From Azoarcus sp. (lineage in GTDB: Bacteria; Pseudomonadota; Gammaproteobacteria; Burkholderiales; Rhodocyclaceae): a stretch of DNA of 41,291 bases. Positions 9,286 through 17,904 of the stretch are shown in pieces. The translations under genes were made by a program, and so were the position numbers. Where the stretch lies: the NCBI GenBank assembly GCA_030604735.1, contig JAUVVG010000033.1:1-41291 (forward strand). The letters are read 5' to 3'. Within the stretch, counting starts at the first letter, position 1. Each line of letters begins with the position of its first letter. The notes beneath the pieces are model-generated. The model did no database searches, was not told where the DNA came from, and saw only the letters and a list, made by a program, of their open reading frames with translations.

Positions 9286-10638
9286 ATGAAGATGGGTGAT
9301 CTCGATCCGGTGCTCAGCGCAGGCCGGCGCCGAATCGCAGTGGTCGGCGGCGGCATCTCGGGCCTGGCGTCTGCATGGCTACTCTCGCGTCAGGATCAGG
9401 TGACCTTGTTCGAAGCCGGACGCTATGTCGGCGGCCACACCAATACCGTCGATGTCACCGTCGAAGGCCGCACTTTTCCGGTCGATACCGGTTTTCTGGT
9501 CTTCAATCGCAGGACTTACCCGAATCTGTGCGCGATGTTCGGCGTGCTCGGCGTGAAATCGGTCGAGACCGAGATGTCTTTCGGTGTCAGCTTGAGCACC
9601 CGCGACCTCGAGTGGGCTGGTTCGGATCTGGGGACGGTATTCGCTCAACGCAGCAATCTTCTCAAGCCGGCCATGTGGCGCATGCTGGCCGACATCCTTC
9701 GCTTCAATCGCGAGGCGACCCGCATGGCAGTATCCGGCGATGCACCGGATACCCCGCTGGGCACCTATCTGGCCGCGCACCACTATGGCGACGCCTTCCG
9801 CAACTGGTATCTGCTGCCAATGGCAGCGGCGATCTGGTCCTGCCCGACCAGGAGCATGCTCGAGTATCCGCTGGCGACCTTTGTGCGTTTCTGCCACAAC
9901 CACGGCTTGCTGCAAGTCCTCAACCGGCCGACCTGGCAAACGGTCAGCGGCGGAGGGAGGGAGTATGTGCGCAAGATTCTGGATCTACTCGATGATGTCA
10001 GGGTCGAGACGCCGGTGGAGAGGGTGGTACGCGATGAGGCCGGGGTCTGGATCCAGTCGCAGCGGGGCACGGAGCGCTTCGACCAGGTCGTGTTCGCCTG
10101 CCACAGCGATCAGACCCTCGCCATCCTCGGGCCGGAGGCCACAGGCGCCGAGCGGCGCCTGTTGTCGGCGGTCCGCTACCAGCCCAATCGGGCCGTATTG
10201 CACACCGACTCCAGCCTGCTTCCGCGGCGCAAGAAGGTCTGGTCGGCGTGGAACTATCTTGCCGGAGACGCCGGCGAGGCTGATGCATCGGTTTCGGTAA
10301 GCTATCTGATCAACCGACTCCAGCCGCTGCCGGTCGAAACCCCTGTCATCGTCTCGCTCAACCCGTTCCACGAACCCGATCCGGCGACCGTCATTCGAGA
10401 CTTCGAATACGCGCACCCGGTCTTCGACCAGGCTGCGATCCTGGCCCAACGCGAGCTTCCTCGGATCCAGGGTGTTCGTCGCACCTGGTTTGCCGGTGCA
10501 TGGACCGGCTATGGCTTCCATGAAGATGGATTGAAGTCCGCGCTCGAGGTGGTCGAAGGTCTGGGTGGCGAGGTGCCGTGGCGGGAGTCCCGCGACAAGA
10601 ATTCGGTCGCTGTCGGTACGCTGGCCGAAGTCGGATGA
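9286..10638 (+). CDS. FAD-dependent amine-oxidase-like oxidoreductase (COG2907)
   Basis: This is a 450-residue NAD(P)/FAD-binding protein of the COG2907 type. The N-terminal dinucleotide-binding motif VVGGGISG (about 19-26) is followed by a Glu of the adenosine-ribose site (LFEAGRYVGGHTNT), and the C-terminal FAD motif appears as FAGAWTGYGFHEDGLKSALE. The substrate is unknown. This family regularly sits with DUF1365 and CFA-synthase-like genes in light/singlet-oxygen regulons and may act on modified membrane fatty acids (inference). ATG 9286 with GGAG at 9275-9278 is chosen over an upstream GTG at 9238. The 97 bases after folE2 contain no gene. Its stop overlaps the next start (ATGA). Confidence 0.9.
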   Translation: MKMGDLDPVLSAGRRRIAVVGGGISGLASAWLLSRQDQVTLFEAGRYVGGHTNTVDVTVEGRTFPVDTGFLVFNRRTYPNLCAMFGVLGVKSVETEMSFGVSLSTRDLEWAGSDLGTVFAQRSNLLKPAMWRMLADILRFNREATRMAVSGDAPDTPLGTYLAAHHYGDAFRNWYLLPMAAAIWSCPTRSMLEYPLATFVRFCHNHGLLQVLNRPTWQTVSGGGREYVRKILDLLDDVRVETPVERVVRDEAGVWIQSQRGTERFDQVVFACHSDQTLAILGPEATGAERRLLSAVRYQPNRAVLHTDSSLLPRRKKVWSAWNYLAGDAGEADASVSVSYLINRLQPLPVETPVIVSLNPFHEPDPATVIRDFEYAHPVFDQAAILAQRELPRIQGVRRTWFAGAWTGYGFHEDGLKSALEVVEGLGGEVPWRESRDKNSVAVGTLAEVG

Positions 10639-11417
10639 AGGCCGTGTCGGATCCGATGGTACCGGTTGCCTGTTTTGGTGCCGTGATGCACGAGCGCCAT
10701 GTGGTGGCGGGCAACCGCTTCACCTACCCGATCGCCTTCATGCGTCTGCCCTTGTCGCGACTCGATGACTTGAAGGTCCCCTTGCTCGGAATCGACCGCC
10801 CGGGTTTGTTGAGTTTCCGCTCAGCTGACCATGGTGCGCGCGACGGGTCCGCCTTGCTGCCCTGGATTCGGGCACTACTCGCACGTCACGATCTGGACGA
10901 TATCGCCGATGGCGAGGTTGTACTCCATGCGATGCCGCGCGTTCTTGGCTATGTCTTCAATCCGGTCAGCTTCTGGTTTTGCCACGACCGGGAGGGTTGC
11001 CTGAGAGTGGTGCTGGCCGAGGTGAATAATACCTTTGGCGAGCGCCACAACTACCTGATCCACCATCCGGACCGTCGTCCCATAGAGGGTGGTGACGAGT
11101 TGGTCGCGCGCAAGGTCTTCCATGTTTCGCCGTTCTTCCCGGTCGTCGGAGAGTACCGCTTTCGCTTCGAGGGCCGGGGCTCGCTGCATGCGGTCGTGAT
11201 CGACTATTACGACCAGGGAGTGAAGCAACTCAGCACCCGGGTCGGTGGCAAGGCCACGCCGCTGGACGGTGCTGCGACCTCGCGATGGTTGTTGCGATTT
11301 CCATTGATGACCATCGGCGTCATCGCCCGGATTCATTGGCAGGCCTTGCGCCTGTGGCTGAAAAAGGCGCGCTTCCACCGCAAGCCGCCGCCCCCACTCG
11401 AGGATACGACTGCATGA
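10635..11417 (+). CDS. DUF1365 family protein
   Basis: The product is 260 residues. Family blocks visible are FGAVMHERHVV at the N-terminus, HAMPRVLGYVFNPVSFWFCHD (about 95-115), EVNNTFGERHNYL and KVFHVSPFFPVVGEYRFRF. The biochemical function of DUF1365 is not established. It is almost always adjacent to COG2907 oxidoreductases and CFA-like methyltransferases, suggesting a step in lipid modification. ATG 10635 overlaps the preceding stop (ATGA) and its own stop overlaps the next start. A hydrophobic stretch near the C-terminus (LLRFPLMTIGVIARIHWQAL) could be membrane-associated. Confidence 0.92.
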   Translation: MKAVSDPMVPVACFGAVMHERHVVAGNRFTYPIAFMRLPLSRLDDLKVPLLGIDRPGLLSFRSADHGARDGSALLPWIRALLARHDLDDIADGEVVLHAMPRVLGYVFNPVSFWFCHDREGCLRVVLAEVNNTFGERHNYLIHHPDRRPIEGGDELVARKVFHVSPFFPVVGEYRFRFEGRGSLHAVVIDYYDQGVKQLSTRVGGKATPLDGAATSRWLLRFPLMTIGVIARIHWQALRLWLKKARFHRKPPPPLEDTTA

Positions 11418-12637
11418 ATACCGTTGAACAAACCCTGCCGCGCTTTTGTCCTCGGCAACTCGCGGACCTGCCAAGATCGGCCCGACTCGGGCTGGAAGTG
11501 CTGGACAAGCTGGAGGGGGGCGCCCTCGCGATCGAATTGCCCGACGGCCAACACTTCCGGGTCGGGCATGGCCCGCTGGTGGCGCAATGGCGGGTGCGAA
11601 GCCTGGCCGCGTTCGATCTGGCGCTGGCGACTGGCGACATCGGTCTGGCCGAGGCCTGGATCAACGAAGACTGGGACAGTGATGATCCGACTGCGGTGTT
11701 GACCTTGCTGGCGCGAAATCGTGAAGTGCTCGGACAGGCAGTGTATGGCCGCCTGTTACGGCTCGTCGGCCACCGGCTATGGCACTTGCTGAGGGCCAAT
11801 ACCCGCAGTGGCGCGCGGCGCAACATCGAGGCCCACTATGATCTCGGCAACGATTTCTATGCGCTCTGGCTGGATCCGACGATGACGTATTCCGCCGCGG
11901 TGTTCGAGTCCCCGGATGAGTCGCTGGAAGCGGCGCAGCGGCGCAAGTATCGTCGCATCCTGCAGCGACTGGATGCGAAGCCCGGGCAGCTCATACTGGA
12001 GATCGGCTGTGGCTGGGGCGGCTTTGCCGAGGTCGCGGCTACCGAGTTCGACTGTCGGGTGCTGTGTCTGACCTTGTCGCCGTCTCAACTCGCCTTCGCC
12101 CGTGAGCGGGCCGAGCGCGGCGGATTTGCCGATCGGGTCGATTTCTCGCTGTGCGATTACCGCGATGTGCGCGGACGTTACGACCATATCGTGTCGATCG
12201 AGATGATCGAAGCGGTCGGCGAGCGTTTCTGGCCGGTCTATTTCGACAGCATCGCGTCCTTGCTCAAGCCTGGCGGCCGCTGCGTGATCCAGGCGATCAC
12301 GATCGCCGACGACTTGTTCGGCCGCTATCGGCGCGGCACGGATTTCATCCAGCGTTATGTGTTCCCCGGCGGCATGTTGCCTTCGCCGGTGGCGATCGGC
12401 CGTCAGCTGGATCGTGCCGGCCTGCGGCTGGATGGTGATTTCGCCTTCGGCACCGACTATGCCCGGACATTGTCACGCTGGCACGACGCCTTTCTTGCCA
12501 ATCTGGCGAAGGTGCGGGCGCAAGGGTTTTCGGAGCGCTTCATCCGGATGTGGCGGATGTATCTGTCTTACTGCGAGGCCGGCTTCCTGACCGGGACCAT
12601 CGATGTGCACCATTATGAAATCATCCATGCCGCTTGA
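11414..12637 (+). CDS. Cyclopropane-fatty-acyl-phospholipid synthase-like SAM methyltransferase
   Basis: This 407-residue member of the CFA synthase family adds a one-carbon unit from SAM to unsaturated acyl chains of membrane phospholipids. Features include HYDLGNDFY (about 141-149, acyl/bicarbonate region), MTYS, the SAM-binding motif LEIGCGWGG (about 195-203), and the YRRGTDFIQRYVFPGG segment typical of CFA enzymes. The reading frame is open further upstream, but ATG 11414 overlaps the DUF1365 stop (ATGA). In this operon context it may be the methylase of a furan- or cyclopropane-type lipid pathway used in photo-oxidative defence rather than the stationary-phase CFA synthase (inference). 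Confidence 0.93.
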   Translation: MNTVEQTLPRFCPRQLADLPRSARLGLEVLDKLEGGALAIELPDGQHFRVGHGPLVAQWRVRSLAAFDLALATGDIGLAEAWINEDWDSDDPTAVLTLLARNREVLGQAVYGRLLRLVGHRLWHLLRANTRSGARRNIEAHYDLGNDFYALWLDPTMTYSAAVFESPDESLEAAQRRKYRRILQRLDAKPGQLILEIGCGWGGFAEVAATEFDCRVLCLTLSPSQLAFARERAERGGFADRVDFSLCDYRDVRGRYDHIVSIEMIEAVGERFWPVYFDSIASLLKPGGRCVIQAITIADDLFGRYRRGTDFIQRYVFPGGMLPSPVAIGRQLDRAGLRLDGDFAFGTDYARTLSRWHDAFLANLAKVRAQGFSERFIRMWRMYLSYCEAGFLTGTIDVHHYEIIHAA

Positions 12638-13253
12638 GCGCGCCGGGTCGGTTGCGCTATTGGCGGCGCTGTTTTCCTTCGCTGCATGGGCCGGGGGGGC
12701 ACGGGCCGAGGTGTCCGGTCGGCCTGTGTCAGCGGATGCTACTCCCGTCCTGCTGGAGCGGGTCACGGGTGACTATGTCGATCTGGCCCCTCCAGTCTCG
12801 GTGCTCGGCGCGGATTGGGAGCCGCTGGGTGCCGGGGAGCTGCGCTGGTTCGGTTTCCGGGTGTATCGCGCTGCACTTTGGGCTGGGCATCCGGCCGCCT
12901 GGGTGGACGACGGCGACTTCGCTCTGGTGATCCGTTATCAGCGTGCGATAGAGTCGTCTCGCCTGGTGCAGGCCAGCCTGGACGAGATGCGCAGGCTCGG
13001 GCTGGCGGATGAGGAGCAACTGTCACGCTGGCAGCCCTTGCTGGCCCAGGCCTTCCCAGATGTCGCAGCCGGCGACCGGATTACCGGCGTGAACCGGGCA
13101 GGGCGGGGCGCGGCGTTCTATTTCGGTGAGCGTCCCACGGCTCAGATCGACGATCCCGATTTCGCCCAGGCTTTCTTCGCGATCTGGCTGGATGAGCGAA
13201 CCCGCGAGCCGGGACTGCGCGCAAGGCTGACCGGGCAGTCCGGAGATGGCTGA
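12615..13253 (+). CDS. Secreted chalcone-isomerase-like protein
   Basis: The 212-residue product carries an N-terminal signal peptide (hydrophobic LLAALFSFAAWAG, cleavage near ARA-EV) followed by a chalcone isomerase-like domain. LRWFGFRVYRAALWAG and the LVIRYQRAI...DEMRRLG region are typical of the bacterial periplasmic branch. These bacterial members are not known to isomerise chalcones; fatty-acid binding has been suggested for the fold. The start is uncertain (ATG 12603, 12615 or 12627); 12615 gives a conventional signal peptide and a 23-base overlap with the preceding gene. Its last eight bases overlap the transporter gene. Confidence 0.82.
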   Translation: MKSSMPLERAGSVALLAALFSFAAWAGGARAEVSGRPVSADATPVLLERVTGDYVDLAPPVSVLGADWEPLGAGELRWFGFRVYRAALWAGHPAAWVDDGDFALVIRYQRAIESSRLVQASLDEMRRLGLADEEQLSRWQPLLAQAFPDVAAGDRITGVNRAGRGAAFYFGERPTAQIDDPDFAQAFFAIWLDERTREPGLRARLTGQSGDG

Positions 13254-14532
13254 AGCAAAGGGAAGTCAGGGGATCGATCCAGGGCCGGGCGCGCTGGCGT
13301 CCTATGGCGTGTTCGGTCTGCCCCTCGCGTTTGCGGCGCTGCCGATTTACGTTCATGTGCCCAAGCTCTATGTCGAAGCGGCCGGTCTGCCCCTCGCAGC
13401 GGTCGGTGGGGTGCTGCTGGGAGTGAGGTTTGTCGATGCGATCACCGACCCACTGATCGGCTGGGTCAGCGACCGGGTCGCAGCGCGGCGATGGATGATC
13501 GCGTTGTCCTTGCCCTTGCTGGGCGGGGGCATGTTCGGACTGCTGTCGCCGCCCGCCGATGCAGGCGCGGTGTGGATGGCGACGATGGTGTTGATCGTGA
13601 CCCTGGGTTTCTCGGTCGCGACAATCAACTACGGTGCGTGGGGCGCCGAGATGGCCCGCAGCCCGATCGGTCGGACCCGGGTCGTTGCCGCGCGCGAAGC
13701 CTTCGCGCTGACAGGGGTGGGTCTGGCCGCCGCGCTGCCCGGTCTGATCGCGCCGGACATGGTCAGTGGATTGGCGCTGCTAGCCGTCTGGTTCCTGCCG
13801 CTTTTGCTCGTTGCCGCAGCGATCACGCTTTATTGGGCCCCTTCCGGCGAGCTGCCGCAACCGAGTCGGGTCGCGTTGAGCCGCTCGCTGATCGATGCTC
13901 TTTCGCACCGCCCGTTCCGTTTGCTGGTGTGCGTATTCGCAGCCAACGGCATCGCCGCGGCGGTGCCGGCGTCGACCGTGCTTTTCTTTGTGGCCGATGT
14001 GCTCGGTGCGGAGGCCATGTCCGGGCTCTTCCTCGTACTTTACTTCGTCGCCGGCGCGGCCAGCCTGCCCTTGTGGGTGCGCCTGTCGGGACGGATAGGC
14101 AAGGTCGGCGCGTGGTTGGCATCGATGCTGCTCGCGATCGCGGTGTTCGTCTGGGCCTACACCCTGGGTGCCGGCGACCTGGTCGCCTTCGCACTGATCT
14201 GTGTGTTGTCCGGGGCCGCGCTCGGGGCCGATCTCGCGTTGCCGCCTGCGATGCTGGCCGATCTGCTGGCACGCGATGGTGATGAACAGGCGCGAGCCGG
14301 CGCCTGGTTCGGTTGGTGGAACTTCGTCACCAAGGCCAATCTCGCGATCGCAGCAGGCATTGCACTGCCCTTGCTGGGCTTGCTCGGCTACGCAGCGGGC
14401 GCGACCGAGCCTGCCGACCTCAAGGCGCTGGCCGCGGTTTATGCCTTGCTGCCGGTGGTGCTCAAACTGATTGCGGCGGGCCTGCTGTGGGCTTGGCGCA
14501 AGGAACTCGACTTCGAAGGACATCGGGGATGA
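13246..14532 (+). CDS. MFS transporter of the GPH (melibiose/Na+ symporter-like) family
   Basis: This 428-residue inner-membrane protein has about 12 predicted hydrophobic segments. The loop after TM2, containing RFVDAITDPLIGWVSDR (about 60-76), is the GPH/MFS motif, and the second half repeats the pattern. The substrate cannot be read from sequence. Homologues travel with light/singlet-oxygen operons, so a lipid, carotenoid-like or stress metabolite rather than a sugar is possible (inference). It overlaps the upstream gene by eight bases and the downstream lipoprotein gene by four. Confidence 0.9.
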   Translation: MAEAKGSQGIDPGPGALASYGVFGLPLAFAALPIYVHVPKLYVEAAGLPLAAVGGVLLGVRFVDAITDPLIGWVSDRVAARRWMIALSLPLLGGGMFGLLSPPADAGAVWMATMVLIVTLGFSVATINYGAWGAEMARSPIGRTRVVAAREAFALTGVGLAAALPGLIAPDMVSGLALLAVWFLPLLLVAAAITLYWAPSGELPQPSRVALSRSLIDALSHRPFRLLVCVFAANGIAAAVPASTVLFFVADVLGAEAMSGLFLVLYFVAGAASLPLWVRLSGRIGKVGAWLASMLLAIAVFVWAYTLGAGDLVAFALICVLSGAALGADLALPPAMLADLLARDGDEQARAGAWFGWWNFVTKANLAIAAGIALPLLGLLGYAAGATEPADLKALAAVYALLPVVLKLIAAGLLWAWRKELDFEGHRG

Positions 14533-15059
14533 AAAAAATTGCAGGACTCTTCGCCGGCGTACTCGCGCTGGCCGGTTGTGGTTCGGTCGATATCGACAAG
14601 TATGCGAATGAAAAGCCCGAGCTCGATTTACGGACCTACTTCAACGGCACTCTTGACGCGCATGGCATCTTCCAGGATCGCTCCGGCGAGGTGGTGCGCC
14701 GCTTCCATGTGCTGATCGACGCCAGTTGGGAGGGAGACACCGGGGTGCTGGACGAGCACTTCACCTACTCCGACGGCACCACCCAGCGGCGGGTGTGGAC
14801 CATCGTCCGGCATGGGCGTGGCCAATACACCGGCACCGCCGACGATGTGGTCGGCGAAGCCCGCGGCGAGGCGCGAGGCAACGCCTTGCGCTGGCGCTAT
14901 GTGCTGGCGCTGCCGGTGGGCGACAAGGTGTACAACGTGGATTTCGACGACTGGATGTTCCTGATGGACGATACGGTGATGCTGAATCGTTCGGTGATGA
15001 GCAAGTTCGGCTTCCGCCTGGGCGAGGTGACGCTGTCCTTCTACAAAAGGCCAGAATGA
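14529..15059 (+). CDS. DUF3833 family lipoprotein
   Basis: The product is a 176-residue predicted outer-membrane or periplasmic lipoprotein. It has a lysine-rich N-terminus, a hydrophobic core and lipobox LALAGC with the lipidated Cys at 17. The remainder matches the DUF3833 pattern (LDLRTYFNGTLDAHGIFQDRSG, FDDWMFLMDD, SKFGFRLGEVTLSFYK). The lipocalin-like beta-rich character suggests ligand binding; function is unestablished. Start and stop both overlap neighbours as ATGA, so translation is coupled through this part of the operon. Confidence 0.9.
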   Translation: MKKIAGLFAGVLALAGCGSVDIDKYANEKPELDLRTYFNGTLDAHGIFQDRSGEVVRRFHVLIDASWEGDTGVLDEHFTYSDGTTQRRVWTIVRHGRGQYTGTADDVVGEARGEARGNALRWRYVLALPVGDKVYNVDFDDWMFLMDDTVMLNRSVMSKFGFRLGEVTLSFYKRPE

Positions 15060-15829
15060 GTGCGTTGAACCCGAAGATTCGCGACTGGACCCGTCGGCGG
15101 GTGTGGGTGGTTGGTGCCTCCACCGGCATTGGCGCGGCACTGGCCAGAACCTTGGCTGCCCGTGGTGCCTGGGTCGCGTTGTCGGCACGCGAACCGGCCC
15201 GTCTGGCCGAGGTTCAGGCCGATTGCCCGGCTTCCCTGTGCTTGCCTATGGATGTGACCCGGTCCGGCGATTACGCCGCGACCCTGGCGGAGATTGTCGC
15301 CCGCTGGGGTGGTGTCGATCTGGTCGTGTTCAATGCCGGCACCTATGCCCCCTTGCGCGCCTGGGAGATGAAGCCCGATTCGTTTCGCGATGTTTTCGGG
15401 ATCAACGTGTTCGGCGTGACCGACGGTGTGACCGAAGTCTTGCCGCGCTTGCTCGACCAGGGTGGCGGGGCGGTCGCGATCGTCGCGAGCGTCGCGGGCT
15501 ATGCCGGTCTGCCCAAGGCAATCGCCTATGGCGCGTCAAAGGCGGCCTTGATCAACTTCGCCGAGAGCTTGTACCTGGACCTCGCTCCGCGCGGGATCGG
15601 TGTCCACCTGATCAATCCCGGTTTCGTCGATACCCCGCTGACCCGCCAGAACGATTTCCACATGCCGGCGCTGATCACGCCGGAGCAGGCGGCGACCGAA
15701 ATCGTCGACGGCTTCGCCCGGGGCGCCTTCGAGATACACTTTCCGGGTCGATTCACCTGGGTCATGAAGTTGCTGAGGATGCTGCCCTACCGTTGGTACT
15801 TCCGCCTCGTTGCTCGGTTCGCGACATGA
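15056..15829 (+). CDS. Short-chain dehydrogenase/reductase
   Basis: This 257-residue classical SDR has the cofactor motif GASTGIG (20-26), NAG (about 93-95), catalytic Ser145 and the Y-x3-K pair Tyr158/Lys162 in YGASK, then PGFVDTPLT. There is no clear preference residue for NAD versus NADP beyond SARE after beta-2, which favours NADP (inference). The substrate is unknown. The start at 15056 is set by the ATGA overlap with the DUF3833 gene; the frame is open further upstream. It is the penultimate gene of the light-response operon. Confidence 0.92.
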   Translation: MSALNPKIRDWTRRRVWVVGASTGIGAALARTLAARGAWVALSAREPARLAEVQADCPASLCLPMDVTRSGDYAATLAEIVARWGGVDLVVFNAGTYAPLRAWEMKPDSFRDVFGINVFGVTDGVTEVLPRLLDQGGGAVAIVASVAGYAGLPKAIAYGASKAALINFAESLYLDLAPRGIGVHLINPGFVDTPLTRQNDFHMPALITPEQAATEIVDGFARGAFEIHFPGRFTWVMKLLRMLPYRWYFRLVARFAT

Positions 15830-16248
15830 AGGATGCCCGGGTCGAGGCGGTGGCCGCGTTCTATGAGAGCTTGTCGCCCGACACGCTCGACCGGTTGAAC
15901 ACGCTGTACGCCGATGATGCGTGGTTCAAGGACCCCTTCAACGAGGTGCGGGGCATAGCGGCGATCGCGCGCATCTTCCGTCACATGTTCGATCAGGTCG
16001 AGCAACCCCGCTTCAAAGTCACCACCCGCATCGTCGATGGAGATGCCGCGATGCTGGGATGGGTGTTCCGGTTCGTGATGCGCGGGCGTGAGGTCGAAAT
16101 ACGCGGCGTCAGCCACCTGGTATTCGATGCCAGCGGACGAGTCGTGATCCATCGCGACTATTGGGACGCCGCCGAAGAGCTTTATGCCAAGCTGCCGCTG
16201 ATCGGTCGCGTGTTCAGATGGCTTGCGAGCAGGCTGGCCGCCGGCTGA
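15826..16248 (+). CDS. NTF2-like / SnoaL-type small protein
   Basis: The 140-residue product has the cone-shaped NTF2-like pattern: an N-terminal helix pair (VAAFYESLSPDTLDRLNTLYADDAWFKDPFNEVRG), then strands with MLGWVFRFVMRGREVEIRGVSHLVFD and HRDYWDAAEELY. Such proteins are ligand-binding or isomerase-like; no catalytic role can be assigned. The start overlaps the SDR stop (ATGA). It is probably the last gene of the operon, as 358 non-coding bases follow. Nothing in its codon usage stands out from the upstream genes. Confidence 0.88.
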   Translation: MKDARVEAVAAFYESLSPDTLDRLNTLYADDAWFKDPFNEVRGIAAIARIFRHMFDQVEQPRFKVTTRIVDGDAAMLGWVFRFVMRGREVEIRGVSHLVFDASGRVVIHRDYWDAAEELYAKLPLIGRVFRWLASRLAAG

Positions 16249-16372
16249 CCAGGCCCTTGATGTCTAAAGCTTAAAGCTTGTGCAATGCACCAAAACGCTG
16301 CCACGGGTTTCCCGAATATCGCTGGATGCCGGTGAGTGTAGTGTCGTTTAGCACATGGCGCGATGCAGCATA

Positions 16373-16386
16373 TTGATAAAGATCAA
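16373..16386. promoter_or_regulatory. FNR/ANR binding site
   Basis: TTGAT-AAAG-ATCAA is a perfect match to the FNR/ANR consensus TTGAT-N4-ATCAA. It is centred at 16379.5, upstream of the aa3 oxidase genes. An oxygen-responsive FNR homologue binding here would adjust oxidase expression to aeration. The sign of regulation depends on the true transcription start. Confidence 0.8.
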
Positions 16387-16395
16387 AAAATCGTG

Positions 16396-16425
16396 TTGCG
16401 AGCCCGGAATCGGCTATGGCATGAT
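16396..16425 (+). promoter_or_regulatory. Candidate promoter of the cytochrome oxidase operon
   Basis: TTGCGA (16396-16401), an 18-base spacer and CATGAT (16420-16425) each match sigma-70 boxes at 4/6. The predicted start near 16432 would place the FNR box at about -52, which is neither classical class I nor class II, so another start may be used. Confidence 0.35.
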
Positions 16426-16606
16426 CGGATCAAGCAGGCTAATAACCACATACATACAACATATAGTCCGAATTCAGGCACTTCGCTCTATACGTGGCAG
16501 GGTGGAGGAGACATCCCCCAGTCAAGAGCACCGGATGATACGGTGCCGCACGGTGGAGTCGGGTGCTTCGTAATTTGCCGCAACTGGACCACATGGGGGT
16601 TGAGAC

Positions 16607-17734
16607 ATGAGTCTTTCCGGTCGTCTGGCAGCATCGGCCGTTTTGCTGACCGCATCGCAAGGTGTGTTCGCGCAGAGTCGCTACAATTTTCAGCCGCCAG
16701 TAACCACGGTTGCCGAGCAGATCTATGATCTGCATACCCTGATGCTGATCATCTGTCTGGTGATCTTCATCGTTGTGTTCGGCGTCATGTTCTGGTCGGT
16801 GTTCAAGCACCGCAAGTCTCGCGGTGCGGTTGCCGCCAACTTCCACGAGAACACCACGGTAGAAATCGTGTGGACCGTGATTCCGGTCTTCATCCTGCTC
16901 GGCATGGCCTGGCCGGCGACTAAGACCATCCTGGATATGCGCGATACCACCGACCCGGACATCACCATCAAGGCGACCGGTTACCAGTGGAAGTGGGGTT
17001 ACGATTACCTGCAGGGTGAAGGCGAAGGCATCCGCTTTGTTTCAAACCTTTCCACGCCGCTGGCCCAGATTCAGGGCAGGGAAGATAAGGGCGAGAATTA
17101 TCTGCTCGAGGTTGATAACCCGATGGTCGTGCCGGTTGGCGCGAAGGTGCGGATGCTGATCACCGCCAACGATGTGATCCATTCCTGGTGGGTGCCGGCC
17201 TTCGGTGTCAAGCAGGATGCGATCCCGGGTTTCATCCGCGATACCTGGTTCCGGGCGGACAAGGAAGGCGTTTTTCGCGGAGTCTGTGCCGAGCTGTGCG
17301 GCAAGGATCATGCCTTCATGCCTATCGAAGTGCATGTGGTCTCGACCACGCAATACGCCGACTGGGTCAACGGACTCAAGGTTGCCAGCATTGCCCAGGT
17401 CGCGGCCGACGACAGGGATTGGACCCGTGACGACCTGATCGCCCGCGGCGGAGAGGTCTATGCAGCCCACTGCGTTGCCTGCCATCAGGCCAGCGGGGCC
17501 GGTATTCCGCCGGCTTTCCCGGCGCTGGACGGGTCGGAACTGGTCAAGGGAGAACATGCAGGCTTGCTTGACATCGTCTTGAACGGCAAGCAAGGCACCG
17601 CGATGGCCGCCTTCGGCGGACAGCTCTCCGATGTCGAGGTGGCAGCCGTCACGACCTATCTGCGCAATAGCTGGGGTAACAGCGTCGGAGACGAGATCGC
17701 ACCCGACGAAGTTGCTGGCGTGCGTACCCGGTGA
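16607..17734 (+). CDS. coxB: Cytochrome c oxidase subunit II with C-terminal cytochrome c domain
   Basis: This 375-residue subunit carries electrons from cytochrome c through CuA to subunit I. It has a signal peptide ending near FAQ (23), two transmembrane helices (about 44-66 and 88-108), and a periplasmic cupredoxin domain with CuA ligands His192, Cys227, Glu229, Cys231, His235 and Met238 (HSWW...CAELCGKDHAFM). A fused heme-c domain follows, with Cys289-x2-Cys292-His293 and a likely distal Met333. The heme-c fusion is usual in Betaproteobacteria (caa3-like). It is the first gene of the oxidase operon; 170 non-coding bases separate it from ctaD. Confidence 0.96.
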   Translation: MSLSGRLAASAVLLTASQGVFAQSRYNFQPPVTTVAEQIYDLHTLMLIICLVIFIVVFGVMFWSVFKHRKSRGAVAANFHENTTVEIVWTVIPVFILLGMAWPATKTILDMRDTTDPDITIKATGYQWKWGYDYLQGEGEGIRFVSNLSTPLAQIQGREDKGENYLLEVDNPMVVPVGAKVRMLITANDVIHSWWVPAFGVKQDAIPGFIRDTWFRADKEGVFRGVCAELCGKDHAFMPIEVHVVSTTQYADWVNGLKVASIAQVAADDRDWTRDDLIARGGEVYAAHCVACHQASGAGIPPAFPALDGSELVKGEHAGLLDIVLNGKQGTAMAAFGGQLSDVEVAAVTTYLRNSWGNSVGDEIAPDEVAGVRTR

Positions 17735-17904
17735 GCGGATTGACGAGACACGTTGGCTGTGGATCAGCGTGTTTGCGCCGATCACCTTTTCTACCCAGAT
17801 GACTCTCCGCCGGGCTGCTGCCGCGAGGCTGGCCCGGCCCGATCGAATGATGGCAATCAAGGCCCGGCAGGCAACAAGCCAGACCGGCAAGCGAAGGAGG
17901 CAGC

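Larger units (their letters stand above)
16249..16606. other. Intergenic regulatory region upstream of the cytochrome oxidase operon
   Basis: No gene is supported in these 358 bases. They hold, in order, a tandem TAAAGCT repeat (16265-16278), the palindrome GTGCA-A-TGCAC (about 16280-16290), a perfect FNR/ANR box (16373-16386), a candidate promoter (16396-16425), an AT-rich stretch (16440-16470) and a leader hairpin GCACCG/CGGTGC (16528-16546). No T-tailed terminator for the preceding operon is visible. Confidence 0.6.
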
